Shown: positions 25,001 to 34,864, counted from the stretch's first letter. The stretch is DNA of 64,000 bases from Trebouxia sp. TZW2008 (GCA_002118135.1 BDIU01000224.1:1-64000), one strand, 5' to 3'. The notes: generated from the letters alone by a model not told the origin. Program-made: numbers and translations.

Positions 25001-26381
25001 TTGAGATCCAGCCCATATGCATTATCACAGAGAGGCAATGGCGCTTTGTCGCATGTTTTGTTTCATTGCAAGCCTTAGATTCAAGTAAAATGGGCTGTAG
25101 TGGTGGGAAAGTCTGTGTCGAAGTGTGTCTGCACAACCTGCGCGGTCATTGGTGCTGCTCCAAGTCAACAAAACTTGGCCGATCTGGCCAAGGGCTGCTG
25201 CAAACAAAGTTCACAACACAATCACATATACTGATCTGGCTGAAATGCAGGTGCTCCCTTTGTTCTTGGAGCAGTGTTGATGCTGGTAGCCATAGGGATT
25301 GCCTCAACAATAGACGGCCGATCTGGTCAAGGACTGCTGCATGAGCATCAACAGCAGAATCCCAATGAAGAGCCTGCAACTCCAGCCTCAGATTATGATG
25401 AAGAATCAGGTCAGCTTCAACTTGCGTGTCTCTGCACTTGCTGAGTGCAATATACAGATTGACTCTGTTGGTGTGACTGTTCGTGAGCATCAACAGCAGA
25501 ATCCACATAAGAAGGCTGCAACTTCAGCCTCAGACCATGATGAAGAAGCAGGTCAGCTTCCATTTATGTGTCTCTGCAGTTGCTGAGTGCAATGTTCAGA
25601 TTGACTCTGTTGGTGTGTGACTGTGCGTGAGCATCAACAGCAGAATCCACATGAGAAGGCTGCAACTTCAGCCTCAGACTATGCTTAATAATCTGGTCAG
25701 CTTTCACCTACGTGTCTCTGCACTTGCCGAGCGCCATGTTCATCTTTACTTTGTTGGTGTGTCACTGTGCACGACCATCAACAGCAGAACCCCAATGAAG
25801 AGCCTGCAAGTCTGGCCTCAGATTATGATGAAGAATCAGGTCAGTTGTTGCCTTGTTGTTTGCAGTATACATGCTTGCTGCCATAGTAGGTGTGTTAACT
25901 GTGACCTCATGCAACTGTGTGTCATTGCAGTCAAAGACTGCTCAAGTTGCTGAGCTAGATGCTGACAACTTCAGCGCATCGCATGAGCTGTCAATTGGAC
26001 CCGGACAAATGCAGTCAGCATGCCTCACATGCCCTTTCATGTGACATCAAGAGCCTGTGTGTCCAAAGCCTGTCAAAGCTACCAAGCCTGTTTGAGCCTC
26101 CAGACCTTGCTCCATGCAAGTGTTGTCATTGACGCATCTGCTTTTGTTGCACAGGCTTGACACCTGGCACTTCAGAAGACACAGAAGTACCAGCAGAGTA
26201 CAAATCAGACAACGAGCGGTCAGCGTTACTTACCCGGAAGTCGTCGCTGCAGTCAAGGAATAGGGCTAGTGGTGGTTTCAGCCGGGCGCATTCAACACAA
26301 TCAGATTTCCTTAGACGGAAATCCGGCTCTCCTACGCGATCTAGGGCTGGAAGTGCAGCCCTAGGTAGCGATGTTCCCTGA
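7885..26381 (+). CDS. MFS transporter, MFSD14/HIAT1-like
   Basis: Predicted 554-residue major-facilitator transporter in an endomembrane or plasma membrane; substrate unknown. Exons: 7885-7999, 8095-8291, 8548-8691, 9042-9296, 12199-12390, 16451-16553, 16846-16997, 17176-17296, 25251-25409 and 26155-26381. Lengths sum to 1665 nt and all phases match. MFS motif A (GSWSDKYGRK) is at residues about 109-118. Further family segments are AYVADKLPPGHRAACFG (exon 4), LMIQYLQLK (exon 5), VCGLVVQTLVL (exon 6), AFPAISSIKANNVRDSEQG (exons 7-8) and a last membrane span in exon 9. The C-terminal tail is hydrophilic and rich in S and R, ending at TGA 26381. Start: the ATG at 7885 gives a normal short N-terminus; an upstream in-frame extension has no better support. 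Less than 10% of the locus is coding; the introns hold exon-copy arrays, a MITE and satellites. Confidence 0.9.
8752..8816. repeat. Short minisatellite (CATCATGTAAACATGTT)
   Basis: Three copies of a motif around ATCATGTAAACATGTT separated by TGTTCATG-like spacers, in MFS intron 3. No function seen. Confidence 0.6.
9297..9690 (+). repeat. Donor-side copies of MFS exon 4
   Basis: Two further partial copies of exon 4 follow the functional one (9042-9296). Copy b (about 9326-9512) keeps GILIALPPFGGLLPPTIAAF and ends in a donor (GAG/GTGGGT). Copy c (about 9590-9674) keeps SCVGVVLLHLVFVLE. Both miss the 5' half of the exon. Copy b has a small internal duplication (GTCGAGTTTGTG twice). Confidence 0.85.
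9850..10562 (+). repeat. Compound AGC/GAT minisatellite in MFS intron 4
   Basis: Eight higher-order units of about 80-105 bp, each built as ACTACTATCTACACTTACAC, a (CAGCAG)GATGCTGCTGCTGATGATGATC block and a CAATGTCAGCACCAGCAGC block of variable length. The conserved ACTATC core recurs near 9883, 9981, 10086, 10184, 10266, 10347, 10442 and 10525. Long open frames on both strands arise from the trinucleotide content, not from a gene. CAGCAG and CTGCTG blocks in one unit can pair. Confidence 0.9.
10826..11004. mobile_element. MITE copy B
   Basis: 179-bp relative of the elements at 2590 and 43649, same orientation as copy A. Left end TACAGTAACCTCTCCTGG, right end close to the inverse (CAGTCGTTACAAAG...CTGACTGTG). 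It contains TGTAAGGACA repeats and GGTCACCAA near each end. Located in MFS intron 4. Confidence 0.8.
11770..12198 (+). repeat. Acceptor-side copies of MFS exon 5
   Basis: Three copies of the 5' half of exon 5 (encoding KHINAPQSLFTQ) precede the functional exon at 12199. They start near 11780, 11897 and 12091, each next to a GCAG-type acceptor. The copy at 11897 extends to the residues matching ILLRSQLF and then diverges. Confidence 0.85.
12391..15850 (+). repeat. Long donor-side array of MFS exon 5 copies
   Basis: About fifteen decaying copies of the 3' half of exon 5 (encoding LMIQYLQLKLDFGIKDQ), spaced about 170-270 bp. The first three end in intact donors after positions 12558, 12758 and 12939. 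Later ones (near 13490, 13738, 14207, 14428, 14680, 15225, 15487, 15660) keep the AAGCTTGACTTTGGCATCAAG core but lose frame or donor. A second motif (GCTTCCTGAACAGTCTGCAGT) recurs in the middle of the array, so the unit grew by added intron sequence. Confidence 0.85.
13128..13181. repeat. Perfect 22-bp inverted repeat with 10-nt loop
   Basis: The arm 13128-13149 (GCTAGTGGTTCCTGAGCT then GAAC) is the exact reverse complement of 13160-13181. The loop is AGTGGAGATG. It lies inside the exon-5 copy array and would form a strong hairpin in the MFS pre-mRNA. Confidence 0.9.
16140..16450 (+). repeat. Acceptor-side copies of MFS exon 6
   Basis: Three copies of the exon 6 start (GTGCAG acceptor, then sequence encoding ARLFIIYGVCGL) begin near 16148, 16251 and 16350, spaced about 100 bp, before the functional exon at 16451. 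The first keeps an open frame for about 20 residues. Confidence 0.85.
17800..25130. repeat. Hairpin satellite filling MFS intron 8 (~27 units of ~240-270 bp)
   Basis: Each unit has a left arm of the type CTGCACTGATGCTGATGAGC + AAGGGCGCTTGGTCACATG, a central segment with CAAGCCCTT...AAGGGCTGCAG, and a right arm GCATGTGACCAAGTGCCC + TTGCCCATCAGCATCAGTGC. The left and right arms are reverse complements over about 38-40 bp and the centre can pair further, so most units can fold into a long hairpin. The rest of each unit has CAGGCATTGTGTCTGAGCC and TTGCCAGTCACCAACAGTCT. Right arms occur near 17840, 18130, 18407, 18797, 19070, 19490, 22240, 22530, 24005 and 24755, among others. Scattered ORFs are by-products. 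Confidence 0.85.
20604..20660. repeat. AT-rich minisatellite (AGCTAACATATGATAGATAACATA)
   Basis: About four copies of a 14-bp motif (TAGMTAACATATRA) inserted inside one unit of the hairpin satellite. Confidence 0.6.
25410..25850 (+). repeat. Donor-side copies of MFS exon 9
   Basis: Three copies of the 3' part of exon 9 (encoding EHQQQNPNEEPATPASDYDE) follow the functional exon, ending near 25551, 25697 and 25839. Spacing is about 145 bp. The first and third end in donor-like CAG/GTCAG; the second has a stop and a changed end. Confidence 0.9.
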
Positions 26382-28592
26382 TACGCTTCTGTTGCATAGC
26401 CATGCTGATTTGGCATGTGCATGTGCAGCTGTGCTAGATGAAGAATAGACGATTCCAGGCCCATTAGCTGCATGTTGCATCAGCTTCCGTATGGTTTCTA
26501 GCTGTTTGTGCCATTTATTTTTCCTCCCTGTGTACTACAGCCATTTCATATTCTTCAGCATTTGATCGTGCTTGCAAATGGCATAGTAAGAGGTCCGGGT
26601 TACTGTCGCTCATTGGTGTGTACCCGATGCATGATGCAGTTCACTTTGCACAGCATTTATAAAAACTGGTGCTCTGTTCTGGTGATTGTGAATGTAATGT
26701 TTGACAAAACCAGAATGCAACCGCTGAAAGACTGCAAGACCTGGTGACAATACAGAATCTAGCACCAGATGTGGAATTATTCCAATCCACGAACGGCAGT
26801 CAGCAAGGGACCAATGCTGCGATGTCGTCAAGAAGCCATGCTGTTTGCAACAGCCTATGCTCATGTATGCATTTGCAATTCAAATTTTAGGCACAAGAAC
26901 CACAGTGGCACATGGCTTTCTGTGATATCAAGAACTTCATGTCAGCTTATGCAAGTCTTCTTTGCAACATGCCTGATGTCTTATGACCTACAACCTAAGG
27001 TGGCAAACTTGCAAGCACTGTTGCAACTTTGAAACACGTGTTTTGTTGCACAGGAACCAGAAAGGCATTGCTTTCAGCTAACATCTCCCTGAGATTGCAG
27101 CAGTTTGGCAGAAAGCTGTGCGTGCTATGCCTGGCATAGCATTTGCTGGGGCACACAAGCAACTGTACTGACTGAGGTTTGTGATCATGATCAAACTGAA
27201 GTCACATCAGTGGTCAAAACTGGAAAACGATTGTACATGTAAGATGATACACATGGCATTGCTGCCATTTCACACTCTTCAAAATTGTCAGTGTTCTGCA
27301 CCCTGCTTTACATGCTGCAGTAGTGTTATCTTTTCGCTTCATTCTGTGTTGCCACGAAGCCAAAACGCCATGACCATCAACTTTGGGGACCGCAGAGCAA
27401 TGTGCCCATGCCATTCTCTACACTGTGCTTCTTGATTGTTTTCGCAAGTCACATCTTGTATAGCAGCTGCCTTGAATACAGGATTATCTCAACTTGTGCT
27501 GACTGAGAGAACCAGCCTGCTGTGATGCTGTCGGCAAAGCTCCTAGTGGCAGCCTGCACCGAAGCAAAGTCGATCAAGCACAAAGTTGTGTATTTCGCCC
27601 CTCGTCTGATACATGAGCTCGCTCGGCACAGATTGCACGTGCGCAAAGCCTGTATACCTGTTCTGCACTGCCCTTGCTTACCCGCTGCGCCGCATTTGAC
27701 GATGCATCACAGACGAGTTGTGTTGGAACAGGCATTCGAAGTGAGCGCGCGTGATGCGGCTGGATGGTCAAATCTGCAGGCGGTTGCTGAGAGAGGCTCG
27801 TGACCCTATTCCGGAAGCTATCTTTCGCTGTCAGCACGCGGGAAGGTTGCGCTTCAGAAACTGCACACTTCATTTGCTATGTCGAGAACAAGCAACAAGG
27901 GCAGACCCGCCAAAATGACTTTCGTGGTGCTGGCTAGAGCGAATATGGCTACAGAGTCGATCAGCATGCTCAATACAGTGTGCTCGTTGAGATTGGTGCA
28001 ACCCGCCATGATGCAAACACGGCCTCAAGACTCCCCGCAATCTCACCGCGGTCGTGCTGCGATGTCAAAATCGCTGTGCAGTGCGAGGTCTCGGAGACGA
28101 GCACAGTCAGCAAAAAGCTGTATTACTAAGCAGAGAGGAATTGTTAAATGGCACATAATTGTGATTATTTGGTCACGTGAGTAAACTCATGTGACCCAAT
28201 CAGCTGCAAAGTTGTGGCGCTAAACACCAATCAAGTACTAATCTTACGTACAAGCTGTAGGCGGTACTTGCTTCAAGGAATTCACGAGCGGGTTATAAAT
28301 AAAGGCAATCGTGACTACGGGGGAAAACGTGGCGCCAAAAATCTGATCATGATCGGTTTACGCTCGTCGATATCGATGTGATTCATCGTTGCCCTGGCGC
28401 CAGCGCGTTGTTAGCTAGGCTGTCAACTCCTTGATCAGCTGCTGCAGCTAGTAGCAGTAGTAGTAGCAAATCGCGCATGGCTCAAGCATTCGAGCGGTAG
28501 CTTGTGTCTTGTTAAGCAAATTGAATTCCTTGATGAACACTGACCCGCTCGCTGTGCAACCTCTCGAAGCGTTGCCCTGAACTCCTTGATCC
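26382..28592. other. Intergenic region between the MFS gene and the LINE
   Basis: No exon series is convincing. A minus-strand ORF at 27574-27873 (99 codons) contains a GTAAGC donor-like site and could be the first exon of an unrecognised gene, but I could not extend it. A TATAAATA box at 28294-28301 is followed by palindromic GGCGCC-containing sites (TTTTTGGCGCC on the minus strand near 28335), resembling E2F-type elements. No ORF follows it before the LINE. Confidence 0.4.
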
Positions 28593-30470
28593 AAAATAAT
28601 AATAATCATTACATGTTCCAGCATATACTGCTAGGTATGTGTGGCAGAAGTCCTATCTCGCCAGGCAGCCTTGTCTTGAGCGTCGCAATATGGACGCCTG
28701 ATGTTCAACTGTTGAAAGTCGGACAAAACAATAGTAATGTCATTCCAGATCTTCCTTGGGCGACCTGGAGGATTTGATCCCTTGACTTGACCAAACATCA
28801 TGACCTTAGGCAACCTAGTGTCTACCATCCTGCAGACATGTCCATACCACCTCAGCCACTTACTCCTCAGTTGGGAGTTTATGGAACAAGTTTGACACAT
28901 TGACAGTATGGCTGCATTTGAAACACAGTCTCTCAAAGAAATGCCACAAATGTGTCTCAAACAACTCATCAAAAAGACAGACATAGCTGCACAAGGCTTG
29001 TTGAGCAGAGTCCATGTCTCTGCACCATACAACAGCGCCGACATGACAATAGACTGGAAAAACTGGAGTTTGGTGAAACGCGTCAAAGCCCTTGTGGACC
29101 AAACTTTGGCTTTACGCAAACGAACAAAAGCAACGTTTGCTGCAGCAATCCTATGCCTCACTTCAGCATCAATGGTGGCATCTGAGGAAAAGATTGAGCC
29201 CAAGTATTTAAATGACGAGACCACTTCTAGCTTGTCACCCCGTATAAAGATGTTGGTGTTGGCAGCTTGGTACTCAGCATCATGACCCACAATTAACACC
29301 TTTGTCTTATGTGTGTTGATGGTCAGGCCCCACTGGGTAAATGTGTTGTCCATGAGTGTGACAGCTGTGCTCAGATTGGCAATGTCATCACAGATCAGTG
29401 AAATGTCGTCCGAGATCCACAACAAGTCTTCTACAGTGGGGTTCCCGTTGTGCATGATCTGCCCATCTAGCTTATAACTGATTGTGACTCCAAGCTGTTG
29501 GAGTTGAGGCAATAGCTGTTTCACTATTGTGTCAAGGGTGATGGTGAACTTCACTGAAAAGGTCAGGTGCAAGATTGCAGCCTTGCTTGAAGCCTACATT
29601 GGTGGGGACTGGTTGTGAGTCTAGCTCTGCTCTGATGATGGCTGAGTGATTGAGGTGGAGATCTTTGATGAGGGTGACCAACTTGTTGGGGACGCGCCTG
29701 CTCAGCAAAATCTGCCAAGCCATGTCTCTGTCCACTGAGTCAAAGGCCTTAGTCAGGTCCAGCATGCACAAGAACAGTGTCTTGTGTCTGTTGTGTGCTG
29801 ATTCGCACAGAAGCCGCAAGCTGAAAAGAGCATCTGTGCAGCTGCGATCTGGCCTGAAACCATACTGTTGCTCAAGGAGCTGACCTTCAATGTCTTGACA
29901 CAAGCGTGCCCTGAGCACATTGGCATATGCCTTGGCTGCAATGCTCTGAAGAGCAATAGTCCTGTAGTTGGCACAGAGGGAGCTGTCATCCTTCTTGGGG
30001 ATGGGGATGAGGATGTCCTGCTTGAAGTCCTGGGGAGCACACTCCGTGCGCCAAATGTCCAGGATGAGCCGGTGCATGGCCAAATGCACTTCATCACCGC
30101 CGTATTTGAGTATTTCCGGCAAGATGTTGCAGATGCCTGGTGCCTTGTTGTTCTTGAGGCGCCGGATGGCTGTGACAACCTCCTTGAGACTGGGTTCAGG
30201 ATATGAGGGGGTGGAGGGGATTGGTGGGGGCGGGCTAGGCAGATGTGCAAGTTGTTGGGGAGATAGGGGGTTTCGCTGAGAGCAAGCTTGTGCAATGACT
30301 GGTCCACTCAACAATGCGCTCTTCAGCTGTTTGCAGTAGCCTGCCTGTTCCCTGTTGTCGCAGGGCTGTGATAGCCCTGGACTTTGGCTTGTTGAGTTTG
30401 TCGAGGCATTTGTAGGCTGAGTGGATGATCCATATGGCCAGTAAAGCTGGAGTATTGTTCAGGTGCATGT
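28593..30470 (-). mobile_element. Degenerate, 5'-truncated non-LTR retrotransposon (LINE) with reverse transcriptase
   Basis: Minus-strand RT of the endonuclease-type LINE group. From 30314 the frame shows KNNKAPGICNILPEILK, YGFRPDRSCTDALFSLR, DLTKAFDSVDRDMAW and FKQGCNLAPDLF. It then shifts frame near 29555 into WISDDISLI, the position of the usual YADD or FADD box, and GLTINTHKTKVLI. It ends with the typical LRWYGHVCRM and PPGRPRKIW tail and a stop at 28631. About 20 nt after the stop comes an (ATT)n tail at 28593-28606 (AATAATAATAAT on the plus strand). A second frame break lies near 30270, where upstream sequence (about 30470-30320) continues in another frame. No endonuclease is visible. 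The catalytic box lacks its aromatic residue, so the copy is probably dead. Confidence 0.9.
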
Positions 30471-30793
30471 GCTACTGGGCAGCAAGTCTCAGAACCGGAT
30501 TGTGTTCAGTAGTCCCAAAAGGAACCGGGTCTGCTGGACAGGTGCATGATATTGTGATGGCGCCTGTCTTGTGCCGATTGAGCGATAGCACCTGTACTGA
30601 CACTAGTTTGACCACTGAATCCAACAATCCAACTTTGCCTAAAATCTGGGTCTGGCTTCGGAGCTGCAACATCCAACTGCATCGAGGTAGCTGCACATCA
30701 TGAATGACTACAGAACGGCATTTCTCGCAAGTATGCTTGCTGCCATCAGTCGTGACAGAAAGATAGTTCAGCGCTGGGGAGATCAAACCTGCA
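30471..30793. other. Region upstream of the GNAT gene
   Basis: Probably GNAT promoter and 5' UTR. The LINE integrated just upstream. A minus-strand ORF spans it but shows no recognisable domain. Confidence 0.4.
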
Positions 30794-33074
30794 ATGCTGT
30801 GCTCAACATTGACAGCTAGCTTTCACGGCGCGGTTCGCAGCCTGACCCCCGATGGACACGCATTTCCTAGCCACGGAACACGATTTTTCTCCGCTGCGTG
30901 TCACAGCAGGTCGACATGCCGTCCAGTCAGAGTTGTCAGGTGCTCAAGCACAAGCAAGCATCAGCTCAAATTCAGACAGGCCAATGCTCAAGACATGTCA
31001 AGCATCAGAAAGATGGTCATCAAGGAAAGGTGCTGCATCATATCTGCCAAAGTCATACTTAGCTATGCTACTAGTTAAAGTTTCTGCAGCCGGTGTCAAA
31101 ACAACCAGCTACATGAAAATCCTGGAAAAGACCCAACCTGCACTGCAAATCGCTGCACTGATTACCCACTGCTGTTGCAATTGCTGTGCTTATATGACCC
31201 ATGCTCAGAACCGCAATGTCTTGACGCCTTGATGTGAGCACACACAATCAAGCAAATTTGGTTCCTGTTACAGCTGCCTCTTGAGACAGAGGCTCCCGCT
31301 ATACCACCAAACGGTGTAGACTTTTCTTTTTCTTTACAGGATGAATCCGCTTGGGCTGCCTGTAGAGCGTTTCATTGTAGCTGAAAGTGAAAACAAGCTT
31401 GTGGGCTTTGGTCAGCTACAACAACAACCCAATCAGCAGGATGTACAGTTCTTGGAGCTCCGCACACTGATTGTAGATGATGCTCTGAGGTAGGGCTAAT
31501 CTGAAACTTCCGTGCTAATGGTATGTGTCAAAGTATCTGAAGCTTTACGGCCAGCTGTGCAGTTCTTGCAGCTATGCACTCTGTTTTTGAGGTACCGCTT
31601 TTCACATCTGCTTTTGCTGCATTCAGGACCAGTGTCATCGCGCTTATACAACAATAAAGCATGCCTTTCATGGCCAAATCCCTGATCAGTTGCTGTGAGC
31701 ATAGAGTCCCTGGGCTCAGCAACTTGCTGACATTGAAGGGCTCATCTTGCTGCAGGGGTCAAGGGATTGGCTCAGCTGCTGTTGTACAGACAAGAATTAG
31801 TCAATGTGTTTACTTTGCAGTCATACTGTATAAGGTCGAGGTTTCTCAACTAGACGACATATGCAAAGTTTTCAGCATGATGTTTTGGTTTTGTTGCAGG
31901 GGTGAAGGCGTCGGCTCAGCTGTCATGGAGCACTTCTTGGACACACCTGCGCCTTCACAGACAGATGTGTACCGGATAACTCTCGAGAAAACTGTATCTT
32001 TGTACCAATATCATTTTGATTTGCTGTAGGGGTCAAGGCATTGGCTCAGCTGTCATGGAACACTTGTTGGACACATCTGCGGCCTCACACACAGATGTGT
32101 ATCTGACAACTCTCAAGAAAACCATCCCCTTTTACCAAAAAGTTGGCTTTCAAGAAGTTCCACGGGGTCAAGTCCCCAGGTAAAGCCCATATTCACATGA
32201 TAACAGGCATTACTGCAGTAACAAACGTCGCATGCAGGCTGTATCGGCAGCGTAGTGTGGTTTGGCTTGTGTGTTCAACACAATGTGGTCTCATCTTTCT
32301 GTGTATGCCAAGCATTTGATCAAAGTGCTGTCAGTTGTGCTTGCTAGTACACCAGTACTTGCTCAGCCATGCTGTTGAAAGAGTTAGCGCCTTTGTTACA
32401 TTGCATGCTTGGTTGTAAGAGCTGTCAGCGTTGCAAATCTGTTTGCAGAGCCATGAACTTCAAAGTGATGTTGCTCTTGCTTACTTTGTTCACACAGCCG
32501 TGTGTATGATGTGCTGGCTGAGTAAAATGTTGCGCCCTCAGACAGCGCAAGATGTGCGTTGGTGACCATTGTCTTTTTGAATGTCGGAGACGTCATTTCA
32601 TCACACTGGTCTGTACGCCTGTCAGCTGTTTGCCTGCATCTGCAGATGTATGTGGTTTGACACGCTGGCAGGCTCAATTGTTGCACCCTCAGTAGCAACT
32701 GATACACCTCAAGCATTGCAAATTCTGTCTTATTACGGCCCTGTATTCATCAGTGTTTGCTTGCGGACAATGTGGTTTCTGTGGTTGCAGAGTCATGTGG
32801 TCAGAAGTGCTGGCTGACTCCATTGTTATACCCCTAGCAGCTGCAAATCAGCCTTAAGCATCCCAAAGTGTCTTACATGATGTCCTTTGGTCAGCAGCAA
32901 ATCATGCTACCATCAGTTTTGTGTGCCTGCTTTTGCAGAGCCATGTGGTTTGAAGTGCTGGCTGGCTCAATCGTTGCGCCCCTAGCAGCAGGAGATAGCC
33001 TTGTTGTGTTGAAGCGGTCTGCGCCTGAGCCAACAACAAACGCAGCAGCAGCAAGCAAGAAGACCCTTCTCTGA
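30794..33074 (+). CDS. GNAT-family N-acetyltransferase, probably plastid-targeted
   Basis: Acetyl-CoA-dependent acetyltransferase, 223 residues; acceptor unknown. Exons 30794-31029, 31340-31489, 32030-32179 and 32939-33074 sum to 672 nt with matching phases (all phase 2). Residues 1 to about 55 are rich in S, R, T and H with few acidic residues, suggesting an organelle transit peptide. The GNAT domain starts at LKFRQANAQDMSSIRKM. Exon 2 has MNPLGLPVERFIVAE and VGFGQLQQQ. Exon 3 begins with the acetyl-CoA motif RGQGIGS (residues 129-135), followed by FYQKVGFQEV. This arrangement resembles plant and bacterial GNATs with a MNPLGL strand. The C-terminus (residues about 200-223) is low-complexity. 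The stop is at 33072-33074. Exons 3 and 4 each have extra copies; I chose the copies that keep frame, donor and acceptor. Confidence 0.85.
31756..32029 (+). repeat. Acceptor-side copies of GNAT exon 3 (duplicated acetyl-CoA motif)
   Basis: Two copies precede the functional exon 3 (32030). The copy at 31756 gives GQGIGSAAVVQT. The copy at 31900 gives GEGVGSAVMEHFLDT and stays open for about 40 residues to a TAG at 32027. Both follow strong acceptors (TGCTGCAG and TTGTTGCAG). Neither has the exon's own donor. Confidence 0.88.
32447..32938 (+). repeat. Acceptor-side copies of GNAT exon 4
   Basis: Copies start near 32447, 32645 and 32790, each after TTGCAG or CTGCAG, and encode versions of RAMWFEVLAGSIVAPLA. 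The 32645 copy (CMWFDTLAGSIVAPS) is open for about 30 residues. The 32790 copy reaches a TAA. The functional copy is at 32939. Spacing is about 145-200 bp. Confidence 0.88.
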
Positions 33075-33960
33075 TTCAGCTTGAGAAGTTGTTGGCTTGC
33101 CGCAGCCAACACCTCAGCTCAACCCAAGATGCCCTGGCAGCAACCAAGAAGACACTCCTCTGATGCAGGAAGCATATACGTTGGATGTTGTCCATGACAC
33201 CAGGCGGCAGATGCTCTTGGCAGCGAGCTTGCAGTAAGCAGATCAGACTTGACTCTTTGAGACTGGGAGATGCATTTGCTGTCTTGAAGCAGACTGCGCC
33301 TCGCTTGAGATACCACAACCGCAAGCAACAGGACTCTTCTCTGATACAGCTGGCAAATGAAACCGCAAACAGGAATTAGGCTTGTGATCCTGAAGCATTC
33401 AGCACCTCTGCCGTTTCAAGATACCCCAGCAGCAGCAGGCAAGAAGTCCTTAACCTGAATCAAGAGATGCCCAATTCAGACAAGGTTTCACGCTGTGATA
33501 TCCAAGAGTAGCCTGGCAGATTTGTGGCAGCCTGCCCCTCCTACCACCCCCCCGCCCCCCCTTCCAAGACGTCTCAGCAGCAAGCATGAAGCCATTCCTC
33601 TGATGCAAAAATGTGTCAGCAACCACATGAGTTTCAGCGCCGCGACACCAGCTTCTTGCCTTCCAGCACCCATCCTCTGATACACAGTGCTTCAGCAGTA
33701 AGCAAGACGACACCTCTGTGAGCGACAAGCTTTCAGCGAGCGGATACCTTGAGCGAATGTGCTATGACACCAGGAGACAGTCTTGTCATCTTGAAGCAGC
33801 CGGCGTCCAAGATGCCATAGCAGCGAGACAGACAATCCAGGAGCAAGATCCAAGCCACCAAATTGGATGAGCTGGGCGCTTTGTTGTTTGCAGTCAGCAT
33901 GCAAACCCATCCTGAATGCTCCAGCAGCAAGCAGACAGACATTGCTATGCTTTCAGCAAG
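33075..33960 (+). repeat. Copies of the GNAT C-terminus continuing past the stop codon
   Basis: At least six decaying copies of the last ~90 nt of the gene (the part encoding LKRSAPEP...SKKTLL and its TGA) lie downstream. They end near 33165, 33345, 33460, 33605, 33720 and 33850. Each shows CAGCAAGCAAGAAG followed by a CCTCTCTGAT-like end. This is the donor-side rule applied to a terminal exon. Confidence 0.75.
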
Positions 33961-34183
33961 CAGCTGCAGTGAGACAGCATGCTATGACATCTGGAGATGG
34001 TTTATTGACGTGAGACGATTGCAAAGGCCTGCTGCAAAACAAAGCATACCACATGCAATATGAAGCTATCGATCTCTGGAGAGATATTTGGAGAGCTTGA
34101 ATCCAGGCATTTTGCCTACGGCACAGCTTACACAGGGCTGTCCAGCAGTAGGTCACAATGCCCTTGCTTCATGCAGTCAGGAT

Positions 34184-34864
34184 CTCAGCTGATGCAAGTT
34201 GTGAGTGTCCAGATCTCTTCAAGAATGCCGTGAAATTCCTCAAGTCGCACATCACTGGTGGGCGACAGGACAAGATGAGGTTTTAAGGCAATTTATGTGC
34301 ATGATCTGATTTTACCTATAACAACATCATGTGGAGTTTGGCAAGCGGTTTCAGTCAGTATTTGGACTTTGGTGAGGTTGAGGTACTCAGACTGGGATTC
34401 TCATGATGCCTTAGCAGTAAGACACAGTTTGACGCCCTTGATAAGACTCTGGAGTCGTTTACTGCGCTCCAGGGTTGCCTGAAATTTGACTGCTGCCATG
34501 ATTTGCCCGTACCTGCTGTGGGACACCGCTTCATACGTCAAATCACAATTCTGCTCAAAGCTGCGTCCATCATGTTGCTGGCTTACCGCAGCCTTCATGT
34601 TGCCCCAGTGCTTGAGAGGGCAAGCATCAAAATTTTGATGCTGTATTGACACCTTGACATGTTAGACATACACTTCATGAAAGAAGCAATTTCAGACAAA
34701 CCTCTTGCAATCACATGCTGGTCGTGACGACATCCCTTGGACCTCCAAGCAGCAAGCAGGCTTTTACGCACCTTGAATGCTTGAGCCGCTGAGCGTGCAG
34801 TAGATTGTTTGAAGGCAGTCAACGTTGTCAAAGCTTGTTGCAAGCTGAGGGGATGCAATGACAT
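34184..34864 (-). CDS. Doubtful small gene, unrecognised product
   Basis: Three minus-strand stretches look protein-like. 34864 to about 34700 starts with an ATG and is rich in A, K and R (AQAFKVRKSLLAAWRSKG). 34495-34405 gives ATLERSKRLQSLIKGVKL after an ATTTCAG acceptor. 34280-34184 gives VLSPTSDVRLEEFHGILEE and ends in TGA. I could not join them with agreeing splice phases and recognise no family. It could be a decayed or mis-modelled gene between GNAT and CRTISO. Confidence 0.25.

Noticed and set aside
17800..25130. CRISPR-like array (regular repeats with spacers)
   Set aside because: Units are 240-270 bp, diverged, inside a eukaryotic intron, and show no short exact repeats with unique spacers.
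27522..28184. Candidate genes on either strand in the GC-richer intergenic stretch
   Set aside because: ORFs on both strands without domains, phase-consistent splice partners or family resemblance. Only noted in the intergenic entry.
28908..29285. 125-codon plus-strand ORF
   Set aside because: Antisense to the LINE reverse transcriptase.
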